From a virus, in the IMG/VR virus record IMGVR_UViG_3300051212_000212, positions 1-56,322 of that record: a stretch of DNA of 56,322 bases; one strand, given 5' to 3'. Of this stretch, positions 21,501 to 29,951 are shown in pieces (within the stretch, counting starts at the first letter, position 1; each line of letters begins with the position of its first letter). The notes under the pieces are model-generated. The model had not been told where the DNA came from. It made no database searches and saw only the letters and a program-made list of their open reading frames with translations. The position numbers and the translations under genes are program-made.

Positions 21501-24500
21501 CAGAGCAAATAGAACAGCTAAAATCACAAAATATTATATATGGCTCTATACTTAGCAGCACAGAATCTATTGAGAGCATAACTGCTAAGATCCTTCTGTA
21601 TAGCTCTGGATTGGCTGATGTTGTTGATCTAGGAAGAATGTCTGCAGAAAATGCAATAGCTCTTGCTAAAAACTTTGCTACTGTTCAAAATATAATGAAC
21701 TCAGTAACAGAAGATATTCAAGATGATAAATATAGAAATACATTAGAGCCTCTTGCAAAAGTAATTAAAACAGTAAAAGATGATTCTGATAGTGCTGCTG
21801 AAGCAGTAAAGCGTTTAAAAAAGGTTGATGAAGATTATTATAGAAACAAGATGAAGGCTATTGATGATCTTATTAAGAAACTTCAAAAAGAAAGAGACGA
21901 AAGGCTTAAGCTAATCGATCTTCAGGAAAGAGCTTCAACATTTGAAAATCAAATGAAGTCAGCTCAAATTAAATATCAGCAATCATTGACTGCTGGTAAT
22001 TTGGCTCAAGCAGCACAAGAGCAATTAAACATAAATCAATTATCTTCAGAAAGACAAAGACAGCTTTTGCGTGATTCTATTAATGATAAATATAATGATC
22101 AGATAGATAAACTTCAAGCTCAAAAAGATAAATTACAGGACGATCTTGATAAGGCTAATAAAAACTATAATGCCAAAACAGCAGCGGCATCAGAAAAAGC
22201 TGCGGAGCTTGCAAAGCTTCAAGCGTATAGAGACGAACTAGAATTAATAGCACTTAGAAATGTAGATGGACCAATTAGCAAAACTGATTCTATGCGTATT
22301 GAAAATATATTTAAAGAAATGACAGACGCTGGCGGAGAACTAAAGAAAGCAGCTGAAGCAATGCGAGTTGGAAACCCAGCAGTTCCATCGATTAGAGGTA
22401 CTGCAGGAAAGTCATTCTCTCAAGTACTTGTAGACAATTTGAATGCTGATGTAAAGTCTAGGGCTGCTGAAAATAAAACATTTAAAACTGCAGTTGATGC
22501 TTTTGTTAAAGCTGTAGATAAATTTAAGGGAGACAGTACTATCCCAGCAGCACCTGGAGCAGGAGACTATAAAAATGTTAAATTTGGTATAGACTACAGT
22601 TATTTGCATTTCGAAGCACCTTCTGGAAAATATGTAATTAAAGTTAATTCAACTAGATATGACGATACTTTCCAAACCGTTAAAGATAAGGGATGGACTC
22701 CAGTAAGATGGAATGATGTCAGAATGAAAGGCTTTAAGGATCTTGGTACTCAAGGAGAAGACGGAGAACTTTCAGATCAAAATCTTGCTACTGGAGGCTA
22801 TGTAAAGGGTTACTCTAAGGCGGGAGAAATTACAGGAAGTGGTGGAACAGGAACTTCTGATGACATATTAATTCGTGCCTCTAGAGGCGAATTTATGGTT
22901 AATGCAAATTCAGTTGCTAGTGCTGGAATAGAGAATATGCACTCTATTAACCAAAAGGGCGCAGACGGAATTATTGAAGCTGCAATGAGATTGCTTTCTG
23001 GATCAAAGAGATTAAACAAGGGCGGAATTACAGACCAACAGATGGCAAAAACAAATAAGGGTCTTTCTTACTATGATAAGAATATAGATCCAAAATTTGA
23101 ATCTTTTGCAAGGTTAACTGCAAAATTATTTACAAATTCCCCAGGAGGATATATTCTTCCAGCCATGCATGTGGCAAAAGATGTTTTTGGTTCATGGCTT
23201 TTTGGAGCAAAACCAACATTTGGTAAGCGTGGCATATTAAAAGACTTAGATCCAAAAACCTATACACCTTATTTAGAAGCATTCAATATGTCAATGCTTC
23301 ACCCATTCTCAGAAATTGCAAAGGGAAGTGCAACAAAGGGAGACTGGATAAATGCCGCTTTGTTTATGGTTCCACAATCAAAGGCTGGCACAGGCCTATC
23401 AGCAGCGTCAAGAATTCAAATGTCTAAGTCTGGAGCTTTTGCTGCTCTTTCAACTAAGAGATACAAGGATTTTGTTAAATCAATATATCAAACAAAGTAT
23501 GTGGAAAATGATGGACTTAAATTCCCAACACATACAATAGGAACAGATAGCACTAGATTTGGATTTGAGGGATACGGAGAAGATTTATCTGGACTATTAA
23601 AGGCGGGTAAAATAGATGAGATTGTTAAAACCACTCCTGAAGGAATACTAGAGGCTGCATTAAAACTAAATCCTAAGAGTAAAGAAATTAGATCTTTGCT
23701 TGATAATTTTAAAAATAAAAATATTACCCAAAAAGAAATAGAATTTTTAGATCAAATGATTGGCGCTACCTCTATAAGTAATAGAGGAAAGCGTACACAA
23801 TTAGAGCAAGGCGAAGGATTTGCAATGCTTTTGGCTGCCCTTAAGGGAGACAAAAATGCTCAAGATATAGTTAAAATTAAAGCTGGAATTGCTGAAGAGA
23901 TAGTTAAAAAAGAAAGACTTGCAAGAAATAAAGAAGTTGCTGAGTCGTATAAGGGATTTAGACTGGAGGACGGTCCAGTTGAGCCACAAAATGTTCCAGT
24001 AATACATTCTACAAAATATCCTGTTGTAAGGGATAAAAACGGAAATGTAGTTTTACATACCTATGGAGATCAAAATATAGGTACAGATGTAGCGTACCCT
24101 AGAGCATCGCTACACTTTACATTAGAAGATACTGTAAAATCTCACATGCAAGGTCAATGGGATTCTGCACAAAATAAAATAGTCTCTAGATTGTCTACAA
24201 TGATAGACGATAGCGGATTGCCATATCAATTAAATTCCACAGATACATGGTGGATGAGAAATCCTGGACAGCCTCTTAAGATATCTGATGCTAGTGTTAT
24301 TAAGCCGTTTACAAATTATTCTTCTTATGCCGATGAATTAATTTCAAGAGGTTTGATGAAGGCTGGGGACGATACCCCAATTATGGCTATAGATACTAAA
24401 ACTAAAGAAATTTTACATCTAATTAAAGAAAACTACACCGACGCAGATAGAATTAAGATTGCTGAATTGCAAGGGTATTCTGCTGGATATGCTGAAACAC

Positions 24501-25183
24501 TAGTTGGCAAAGAGGCTAATGCCATAGAAGAAACAGCTTTGCAACTTGCAAAACAACAGCTTGGCATTAAAACTTCTGCAGTTAATTTAGAACAACATGG
24601 ACTAGGAAGCAAGAGTCGTCAAGACCATATTTATAGAATAGCAAAAGCACTTGGTTTAAGTAGTGAAATACATTCTGGATCAAGGCCTTATATTATGGAG
24701 AGCCTATTCTCTAAGTCTTTCTTTGGTCCAAATAGAAATACAGAAATAGCAAGCAATAAATTGTGGGTTGATACACAAGAAGCCTTAAGGTCTCTTGCAC
24801 AGCATGGATATTTTAAAACTTTAATTAAAAAAATGAAGAGTGCAGACGACTTTGATTTTGCTCGTGGCGGATACATTAGAAAATTCCATGACCTAAGAGG
24901 ACCTATTCCAGGGCCATATAATGCAGAAGTTGGAGCGCTTGTTCGTGCAAAAACAGAAAGTATTTATCCTACAGGCTATGTAGAATCTCTACAAAATGCT
25001 ACAATGAGTGGAGGAAACACATACGTGCTAAAGAATGAAATTCATGCCTCAGAAGGAATGGATGTAAATCAATTGGCAGATGTTGTTACAAAGAGAACTA
25101 TAGATACAATTAAATCAATTGATTCTGTAAACTTAAAGTCTACGGGAACAAATAGAAAGTTTGGAGGTATGATTCCAGCATGA
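15590..25183 (+). CDS. Giant tape measure protein with embedded enzymatic domain
   Basis: A 3197-residue tape measure, far longer than the usual 800-1800. ATG 15590 lies 11 bases after the gpGT stop. The N-terminal 500 residues match the TP901-like core: ALSRMQSELKSTQRSLG, then AGRQLTVGLTVPLVAFG and MREGGINATEGANALKSALA. Membrane-like segments lie near 539-561, 1666-1710 and 1721-1742, and a strong coiled coil near 2070-2235. Recurrent TMP linkers such as GTPYIVGENGPEVFIP (about 1570) and DDILIRASRGEFMVNANS are present. Residues about 1400-1545 resemble an ADP-ribosyltransferase. Residues about 2800-2900 form another globular insert of unknown type. The tape measure sets tail length and is ejected at infection. 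Confidence 0.93.
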   Translation: MADEQIVTNIVANADFSNLIGDLNKVTVALSRMQSELKSTQRSLGNQIRAINTQFGETLRSTGQFTSHFVTISSDVEKFGRSLDSGKMKLGQYFKVWQDHHRTAGGLIRDLAKQQVQMQNAVLQPIGKNAEGMMRFAVHVPKGLDLIRNKTALTRQELAIMNKVVQDGAQQLINWGKNTQWAGRQLTVGLTVPLVAFGKAAADAFRAADQELVRLTKVYGDLGETTTANLAQVRKEVVATAKELSTTMGVSFKDTIALGADIAATGKTGNELLSSISETTRLAVLGEVDRQDAMKATLAIQSAFKANTEELAESINFLNAVENQTSTTLNDLVEAIPKAGPVIKGLGGSVQDLALYLTAMREGGINATEGANALKSALASLINPTDVAVKKFEGFGIDLLGIVNNNAGNVTKTLLTLQSALDQLDPLAKQQAIEQLFGKFQFSRLNALFENLGKQGSQTLQVLDLMKASSEDLANIAGRELAAVTESASGKYRRALETLKADLAQTGEQFLNIATKVINATDKIINFINNLPEPMKKILGLAGGFTALVGPLIMLTGVLGNFFGYIVKGVYHFKALFKGAEGWKLLTPEIMAANNAGTLIEKTFYSDAKAAAVLHKAILDLTAQYNGLAEAAARAAIGTGAVSTTAGNPVIVSTPGGGKRIVDPTHPLAGREGTRSFAHMVPRKTDQPGSIFGVVQSSGPVNTLVGENPMIYAADDLPNIPGLTTIERSVKTAAGRQPMAVSTGVVIDEVAKQHALMAALAMQGKQELIEIEDTLKNSGMLTVGFMQTFDDILPETSRIAKNAAAASQAIIAEVQAGKVTVEQARAKIIQLNIAVEQEIIETMSLLAASRGAAFDPYTIPLLSQPSITAAGKSNMKELFHKENTRDLVNQIATLLGVRTSGAGYNLETTTPVGARKGYRQLPLPGFIGGGQIADGVYTLNDGNIVPGPKHINRDIQFGILPVDSFVVNQGATKKNLEFLQGMVGEKNNLTGGGQPVMLSPFEFVVPPEVVNEGNNLDILKGINSGQITFSNTGGKIPALQYFAAVNAGRMVARKTTPLKVTLSKSKIKKIDPKWSPRNPKRGDTWNLKPASGGVYGVDDSGVNERLATTGASASEYLESLRNAAVIKGSSNPLVGTTDDFLEALVLAGKISKSEADRVLVSLSKAYTAKVKEMSVITDPTNPYHALSERAIMDSPYAAKILPWWKQFKVKTGSIEKNRPSGSRSGASGSPTSTILVVDGEVVKVKPFEGSRKDSIKALHGANKDWSDFIEESLGTGVGAAMLGGLIQKFAAFMPGRKVQKKVGPEFEEEFPDWVIRNEKTNLSNTDPLHGPLQIGRYQPPLTIRTRRQPAGIMYRGRYTKSIWQGGPKKGEAYWSPRHTAKVEAFLTGDEAARANYIIEEYMRGAYSVMGIKGAAEALRAAAKKVSGRFYRGITLGGRSRVGGTMSALPDWLEQELELARKTGDFSGVIGREFILRRSSWSENPKTAGGFGDFFITADVKNRNAVKASEMFPDLRFPDPRTGEMLPVNESESFFGGKFRIVKASKDGMYVQSVNSPMGGNRAMGGDVNAGTPYIVGENGPEVFIPRQSGGIIPNNMMQYKLAGGGIKAIWNAIRGVLSKGKTAKAPATTAAPSGSGQMELDLGVPAAAAADDLTGQMSPFGFKGQMIGLGGSLAGGAIGQSIGGTPGFMVGSMVGNMAMFIPQLIKAAKVAGTLFKLLKNLTIGGAVITALISIGKYLLDLKKKAEDLGKANRLAFGGTQESFTSVGIKSYKSMSDRIKDINEQLELHRAKVKSVYESYTKTGVSGLSLTIEELRKAIENAKTSQKEYVEAFNNIDSGRVVEYAAQLKAQFVAMGMSAQEATNQIYAIVKASEKAGQAFSAITSKAFTSIKDSTSGIEFIINYLKESLGDTFNVEEFNTGLDTLLNAVLMYRDSLVGTADDQKNIRDEADATAETLEKIGKMKGSERIINAEQIEQLKSQNIIYGSILSSTESIESITAKILLYSSGLADVVDLGRMSAENAIALAKNFATVQNIMNSVTEDIQDDKYRNTLEPLAKVIKTVKDDSDSAAEAVKRLKKVDEDYYRNKMKAIDDLIKKLQKERDERLKLIDLQERASTFENQMKSAQIKYQQSLTAGNLAQAAQEQLNINQLSSERQRQLLRDSINDKYNDQIDKLQAQKDKLQDDLDKANKNYNAKTAAASEKAAELAKLQAYRDELELIALRNVDGPISKTDSMRIENIFKEMTDAGGELKKAAEAMRVGNPAVPSIRGTAGKSFSQVLVDNLNADVKSRAAENKTFKTAVDAFVKAVDKFKGDSTIPAAPGAGDYKNVKFGIDYSYLHFEAPSGKYVIKVNSTRYDDTFQTVKDKGWTPVRWNDVRMKGFKDLGTQGEDGELSDQNLATGGYVKGYSKAGEITGSGGTGTSDDILIRASRGEFMVNANSVASAGIENMHSINQKGADGIIEAAMRLLSGSKRLNKGGITDQQMAKTNKGLSYYDKNIDPKFESFARLTAKLFTNSPGGYILPAMHVAKDVFGSWLFGAKPTFGKRGILKDLDPKTYTPYLEAFNMSMLHPFSEIAKGSATKGDWINAALFMVPQSKAGTGLSAASRIQMSKSGAFAALSTKRYKDFVKSIYQTKYVENDGLKFPTHTIGTDSTRFGFEGYGEDLSGLLKAGKIDEIVKTTPEGILEAALKLNPKSKEIRSLLDNFKNKNITQKEIEFLDQMIGATSISNRGKRTQLEQGEGFAMLLAALKGDKNAQDIVKIKAGIAEEIVKKERLARNKEVAESYKGFRLEDGPVEPQNVPVIHSTKYPVVRDKNGNVVLHTYGDQNIGTDVAYPRASLHFTLEDTVKSHMQGQWDSAQNKIVSRLSTMIDDSGLPYQLNSTDTWWMRNPGQPLKISDASVIKPFTNYSSYADELISRGLMKAGDDTPIMAIDTKTKEILHLIKENYTDADRIKIAELQGYSAGYAETLVGKEANAIEETALQLAKQQLGIKTSAVNLEQHGLGSKSRQDHIYRIAKALGLSSEIHSGSRPYIMESLFSKSFFGPNRNTEIASNKLWVDTQEALRSLAQHGYFKTLIKKMKSADDFDFARGGYIRKFHDLRGPIPGPYNAEVGALVRAKTESIYPTGYVESLQNATMSGGNTYVLKNEIHASEGMDVNQLADVVTKRTIDTIKSIDSVNLKSTGTNRKFGGMIPA
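19787..20224 (+). other. Probable ADP-ribosyltransferase (R-S-E) domain within tape measure
   Basis: In tape-measure residues about 1400-1545 three motifs occur in the order of the R-S-E class: FYRGITL (R1431), SSWSENPKTAGGF (S1479-W-S1481, the S-x-S strand) and NESESFFGGKFRI (E1529-S-E1531, an E-x-E pair). Spacing and predicted beta strands around each fit VIP2/exoenzyme-like mono-ADP-ribosyltransferases. E-x-E would favour Arg modification. A second YRG near residue 1348 precedes the domain. Recognition is by motif only. Confidence 0.6.
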
Positions 25184-25632
25184 CATATCCACTAGTATTA
25201 CCTAAAGGATCTGTGTTGTATTTTGATACATCTACTACCTCTACCCCGACCTGGCAAAAAGTATCAGAACATAATAGACAAGAATTTTTAGTAAATAGTA
25301 ATCGAATAGAACAATCAGTAAGAATGGCTAATGGAACTTTGAGGAAATTTTATGTGGCGGATAAAAAAACCTATAGTACATCTTGGAGCATGCTGCCATC
25401 TACATCTGCTTTTACTGTTGATGGTGGATGGGGCGCAACAGATATTAAAACTTTTTATGAAGGAATAGGGAAGGGTGCTTTTAAAATAAAGATAAATTAC
25501 TCCACAGACGGAACAGACCAGTCATCTACAGCAACACCAATATTGGTAATGTTTAGAGAATGCTCTTTGAATCTTGTCAAGCGTGGAGTAGAAGCACACT
25601 GGAATGTATCGCTTGCGCTGGAAGAGGTATAA
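25180..25632 (+). CDS. Distal tail/minor tail protein
   Basis: A 150-residue beta-rich protein whose start overlaps the tape measure stop (ATGA). It contains VLYFDTSTTSTPTWQKVSEH, YSTSWSMLPSTSAF and a closing HWNVSLALEEV strand. The last resembles the end of tube-like or Dit N-terminal domains, which form a hexameric ring under the tube. It is shorter than typical Dit proteins, so it may carry only the ring domain. The assignment relies on its place directly after the tape measure. Confidence 0.55.
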   Translation: MTYPLVLPKGSVLYFDTSTTSTPTWQKVSEHNRQEFLVNSNRIEQSVRMANGTLRKFYVADKKTYSTSWSMLPSTSAFTVDGGWGATDIKTFYEGIGKGAFKIKINYSTDGTDQSSTATPILVMFRECSLNLVKRGVEAHWNVSLALEEV

Positions 25633-27911
25633 TGATCAATCTTGCCAACGCTCTAGAAACTCAAGCAGCTAAAGACATAATAAATAAAAACTATTCGGTT
25701 CCAGTTGGTATCGGATGCTCTATTGAATACAATATGAATTCAATGATAGAAAATGTATCTGTATATTCAACCAATCTCGATTCAGAATATACCAGTGGAA
25801 TTACAGGCGGGTGGACAAAAGCAAGCCCATATAAAAAGCTATTTCCAGTAGACACAATCATTAGACCATTTAGACCGATAGACTCTGGAATAAAATACTT
25901 TATAATTCCATCTAACTCAACCAATTTTTCATATAAAGATCCAAAATCAGTATATTACAACCTAGGTACTGCCAGAATATATTATCCAGGATTTTCAAAT
26001 AAATATAAATATTGGGTGTCTCCAGAAGGAAAGAACGCTAAATTAGTTGTTAAGTATACTCAGTCCACCGCAAAAATAATTGAGGCTACATCTTCAAATC
26101 CTACAAAAGAAAGAGTTGCATACGTAACAGAGTATTCGCATGGATTTGTTGTAAATAATATTGTAAAAATAACTGGCATGTCAAATGCAGCATTTAATAT
26201 TACTGGGGTTATTACAGAAGTCCCAGACACCAAAACATTTGTTTTGGCCAAAAGCATTGCTGCTTCGAATAAAATTTCATCACAATCTGGGACAGCTACA
26301 TTGGTTTTAAGCGAAACACAAGATACAGCAATATCTACAAAGCCAGCAATTGCAAATAAAATTATTATTAGTTTTGAAAAAAATCATAACTTGCCAACAT
26401 CGGTAACGGTAAAAATTAAACACCTAGACGATACCGAAAAGACTACAACTATATCTTCTTTTAATACTACATTTCCAAACGGACAGGTTATTCTATATGC
26501 ACCAGTAGCAGATGGAAATTGGACTACATCTACTACCAACGTATATACTACTCCTAAATTTGTAAAATCTATAGAGGTAGAGGCCACAGCGCCATCATCA
26601 ACAGCAGTTATGGCTGTTACAGAGATATCTGCAAGATGGATAAAAGATGTGACATCTTTACTGGTAATGTCTGATATAAATAAAGAGTCTTCATCCTCAT
26701 CCGAAGATATTCTTCCAGTTGGAAAAATTTCTTCTAATACGGCTACTATTTCATTTTCAAACTACAACCAAGACCAGCTTATGATAATTCCATATTCTAA
26801 ATCTAATCTATGGAATACTGGTACTGGGGTTACTGAATTTGATTTTCTATATATGGTAAAGAATGCTGAGATTAAGCCTTACTTTAAGATATCTAATTCT
26901 ACAAATACATATAGTATTCCGCAGGGAACATATTATGCAGATAGTTGGGAGATAGATCAGTATGGCAATACAAGCGTTACTGCTTTAGACGGGGCAAAGT
27001 ATCTAATGGAATCTATTCCACAAAGCCTGTTGTTAGAACAGTATTCAGCTACTGCGGTTATCAGAACACTACTAGACTCTGTAGGGTTTACAAATTATAA
27101 TTTTAACTTTTTATTTAAAACTGAAAACAACCAAGTTGTTGTTACAGATACATCTATTCCAAACATATCATACTTTTGGACTGATGAAACAAAAACAGTA
27201 TGGGAAATTCTTCAAGAAATATGCAGAGACATACAGATGAATGCATTTTTTGATGAAAACAATATTCTACAATTTTACAGCAGAGATAAAATTTATTCTC
27301 AAACACCTTCAGTTTGGTCTTTTTATGAAAAGCCTGAAGGAGAAATTCTACCTAATATCGTGACAATGTCACAGTCAGAAATTCCTTCTGCTAACCAAGT
27401 AAAGCTTTTGTGGATACCAGTTCTAACTACAGAATACTTGGGTGATGCAGGACCACTTGCACAGGCAAATACTGCTTATCTTTCTGCTGGCGGACTTGCA
27501 TACCCTATTACTGCAGAATCTTCTGCGGAAAATACAGATTTAATAATTAATAATTCTACAATGGACGAGTACGGAGTATTTCAGGCGGGTTCAAGTTTTA
27601 GCGGATTCTTTTTAATTGATGACGAGATTATTGAATTTGATGCGCTAGAATATCAATATGTTGGAAGAGACGAAAACGTGTATACTGTTTGGATAACATC
27701 ACAGTCTGATGTTGATAAGTATTTGGCATTGTCTAAACCAGGAGCAGCAGATGTCAGTAATTACGCAAGAACAGTTTACTTCAGACCTACTGGAAGATAT
27801 CGTGTTAAAACAAGAGGAGCTTTGGGTACAAAGCCAGCGGCACACAGTGTTGTTCCAGTAGATGTCGCAGCAAATAATGGATGGAAGGAGGTTTCTTTAA
27901 ATTTAACATGA
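25632..27911 (+). CDS. Tail hub protein, first of two (Tal-like region)
   Basis: A 759-residue protein starting at ATG 25632 (TAATG overlap). An upstream in-frame start would run far into the previous gene and is rejected. The middle is beta-rich with repeated Ser/Thr linkers. Residues about 510-590 (ETKTVWEILQEICRDIQMNAFFDENNILQFYSRD, given here in parts: KTVWEILQEICRDI and FFDENNILQFYSRD) look like the gp27/Tal hub fold, where one helix and strand repeat is usual. It ends in ATGA overlap with the next hub gene. It probably closes the tail tube and holds fibres. Confidence 0.6.
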   Translation: MINLANALETQAAKDIINKNYSVPVGIGCSIEYNMNSMIENVSVYSTNLDSEYTSGITGGWTKASPYKKLFPVDTIIRPFRPIDSGIKYFIIPSNSTNFSYKDPKSVYYNLGTARIYYPGFSNKYKYWVSPEGKNAKLVVKYTQSTAKIIEATSSNPTKERVAYVTEYSHGFVVNNIVKITGMSNAAFNITGVITEVPDTKTFVLAKSIAASNKISSQSGTATLVLSETQDTAISTKPAIANKIIISFEKNHNLPTSVTVKIKHLDDTEKTTTISSFNTTFPNGQVILYAPVADGNWTTSTTNVYTTPKFVKSIEVEATAPSSTAVMAVTEISARWIKDVTSLLVMSDINKESSSSSEDILPVGKISSNTATISFSNYNQDQLMIIPYSKSNLWNTGTGVTEFDFLYMVKNAEIKPYFKISNSTNTYSIPQGTYYADSWEIDQYGNTSVTALDGAKYLMESIPQSLLLEQYSATAVIRTLLDSVGFTNYNFNFLFKTENNQVVVTDTSIPNISYFWTDETKTVWEILQEICRDIQMNAFFDENNILQFYSRDKIYSQTPSVWSFYEKPEGEILPNIVTMSQSEIPSANQVKLLWIPVLTTEYLGDAGPLAQANTAYLSAGGLAYPITAESSAENTDLIINNSTMDEYGVFQAGSSFSGFFLIDDEIIEFDALEYQYVGRDENVYTVWITSQSDVDKYLALSKPGAADVSNYARTVYFRPTGRYRVKTRGALGTKPAAHSVVPVDVAANNGWKEVSLNLT

Positions 27912-29926
27912 GACCATATTTGGTAACAGAGGGTGGCGGAAGCTCCAATAGTTTAGATATTATATATAATCCAATCATTAACGACTTTGTTATTCCTGGA
28001 GCAAATTATGTTGCAGTAAATATTGAGGTTGATGAATTAGACATGGGAATAGATCCAGACGGATACGGAGTGTCTTATTTAGAATATGCATTAGATGGAG
28101 TAACTCCTAATGGGCTTGAAACCGAAAAACAGATATTCTATAAAACAATTCCAATAACAGCGGTAGAATGTTCTGGAAATACAATAGTTTATACATCTAA
28201 TTCACATCCATTAGTTGTTGGTGACTATGTAACAATAGAGGGGTCTGCTCTTTTAAGATTTAATGTTGTTGATAGAAGAGTTACTGCTGTTTCTACAAAT
28301 ACATTTACAATAGAAAGAACAGGACAAGGCGCTACCGCAGGTACTTTAAACACAACAGCAAGTGCAAGAGAGCTTATGATTGTAAAAAATTTAGGGTCTG
28401 GTGTTAGGTATGACTTTTTTATACAACCATTTAAAGGTAATCCAAATTTAGAAACAAATTTTGCAAACAAAACTCCTTACACAAACTATATAACTAAATT
28501 GTTAAAACCAGCTATTCAAAATAAAACTAGGGCAATTGATCCAAATAAACGTGTTCCTGGAAAATCATATGTCCAGATATCAAATATCGGAGCAAGTAAA
28601 AATCAGTATCAATTCTTGTTAAAAGATTTTGAATCAGTGACAGTTCCAGAAATAACAAAACAACAGCAGACAGTTAAAAAGGGAACAACTACAATACAAA
28701 AAACTATTAATGTTTTTGATACTTCATATTATGCTTTTGGTACATCTATGCTGATAAGCAACTCTGAAAGCCAAAACGGAAGAGGAGGCGGAGGCCTAGG
28801 ATTCTTTATGTCTGGAGACGGTACTACAGGATATTACATTGTTTTAGACACAGGACAAAAAGCATCAGACATAAATGATAATGAACTTAGAATTGTAAAG
28901 GTAAGAGGATCCCAACAAAAAGTATTAAAGGATACACAAAATACTATTACAAGAACTGCTAAAGGCAATACCATGTCTACAAATAAAACACAGGGGACAC
29001 TAGCAAATACTCAGGCGGGTAAAATATATAATATATCTGTAAAGGTTCAGGCTAACAGTAATTCATTAAGAATGATTGTAGAAGTAAATGGATTTAAAGT
29101 AAATGTATATGACGATATAGATTTTGCAGAACCGCTTCCAACTATAATTGCTCCATCAAAAGGTGTAGGCCTATTTTGCACATCTGGCCAGGTAATGTTT
29201 GACTATGCGTATGCAAAAGATATAACTCCAGAAGAATTTAAGAGGGCGGAGTTTGAGCCAGATTTTTATTCTGGACAATTTTCAAATGACTTTATAGATA
29301 GCTCATTTGGTAATTTAATTTATAATCAAAACTTTAACAATACGGATATAGATGAGGTTGATCTCAAGCCAAAAGCAATAGATGAGTTTGGAACAACTGC
29401 TAGAGAGATATATAAACTTAAATCCAAGTTTGAAAATGTTTCAAAGCCTTCAGGGGTATCTCTAGGAAACAATACAAGCGCATCAATCTTGTCAACTAAA
29501 TTTAATAATTTTGAGGCAGAGGTATATGTTTTAAATAATGCCTCAACTACAATCCCCCTAGAAGATTCTGGTTTTAACAGCCTATTTGTTTGGGGAAATG
29601 AAATAACAAGGGGAAGCGTACAAGAATATTTAACTGTAAATGAAACAGACTTTTCTTATATAGAGCCAATTACTTTTGAAGCAAAGTGGGTACAGAATGA
29701 AGAAGACGCAAAGTCATTGGCTGATTGGATAAAGAAGTCTGTTATAAATAAAGGTAAAGTTGTTGAGATGGAAGTATTTGGAAATCCGCTTATTTCTGTT
29801 GGAGATATCGTAAACATTAAATATACATATCAGGGAATTCTCGGCACAGAAAAATTTATTATAACTAAAGTAACACATTCTTTTAATCAAGGGCTGGTGA
29901 CAAACTTAACCTGTAGGTCACTGTAG
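27908..29926 (+). CDS. Tail hub/baseplate protein, second
   Basis: A 672-residue protein. ATG 27908 overlaps the preceding stop as ATGA and is preferred to ATG 27881; AAGGAGG lies 16 bases upstream, somewhat far. Residues about 280-440 hold a LamG-like lectin fold (GLGFFMSGDGTTGYYIVLD and KIYNISVKVQANSNSLRMIV, then VNGFKVNVYDD). The C-terminus, with SLADWIKKSVINKGKVVEME and VGDIVNIKYTYQG, is the typical end of hub proteins, where such a domain follows a long helix. Together with the previous gene it likely forms one split hub complex. Confidence 0.6.
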   Translation: MRPYLVTEGGGSSNSLDIIYNPIINDFVIPGANYVAVNIEVDELDMGIDPDGYGVSYLEYALDGVTPNGLETEKQIFYKTIPITAVECSGNTIVYTSNSHPLVVGDYVTIEGSALLRFNVVDRRVTAVSTNTFTIERTGQGATAGTLNTTASARELMIVKNLGSGVRYDFFIQPFKGNPNLETNFANKTPYTNYITKLLKPAIQNKTRAIDPNKRVPGKSYVQISNIGASKNQYQFLLKDFESVTVPEITKQQQTVKKGTTTIQKTINVFDTSYYAFGTSMLISNSESQNGRGGGGLGFFMSGDGTTGYYIVLDTGQKASDINDNELRIVKVRGSQQKVLKDTQNTITRTAKGNTMSTNKTQGTLANTQAGKIYNISVKVQANSNSLRMIVEVNGFKVNVYDDIDFAEPLPTIIAPSKGVGLFCTSGQVMFDYAYAKDITPEEFKRAEFEPDFYSGQFSNDFIDSSFGNLIYNQNFNNTDIDEVDLKPKAIDEFGTTAREIYKLKSKFENVSKPSGVSLGNNTSASILSTKFNNFEAEVYVLNNASTTIPLEDSGFNSLFVWGNEITRGSVQEYLTVNETDFSYIEPITFEAKWVQNEEDAKSLADWIKKSVINKGKVVEMEVFGNPLISVGDIVNIKYTYQGILGTEKFIITKVTHSFNQGLVTNLTCRSL

Positions 29927-29944
29927 TCGACTAAATGGTATAAT
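29924..29944 (+). promoter_or_regulatory. Leaderless extended -10 promoter with palindrome
   Basis: The palindrome TAGTCGACTA (29924-29933) is followed after five bases by TATAAT (29939-29944), with TG at 29936-29937. ATG 29952 is seven bases beyond the -10 and has no Shine-Dalgarno. No convincing -35 is seen. The same palindrome precedes the terminase promoter at 50448. Confidence 0.65.
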
Positions 29945-29951
29945 AAAAAAT

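Noticed and set aside
25560-25631. Upstream start for the first hub gene
   Set aside because: It lies inside the previous gene without a ribosome site; ATG 25632 gives the standard TAATG overlap.
27881-27907. ATG 27881 as start of the second hub gene
   Set aside because: The AAGGAGG lies after it, and ATG 27908 overlaps the previous stop as ATGA.
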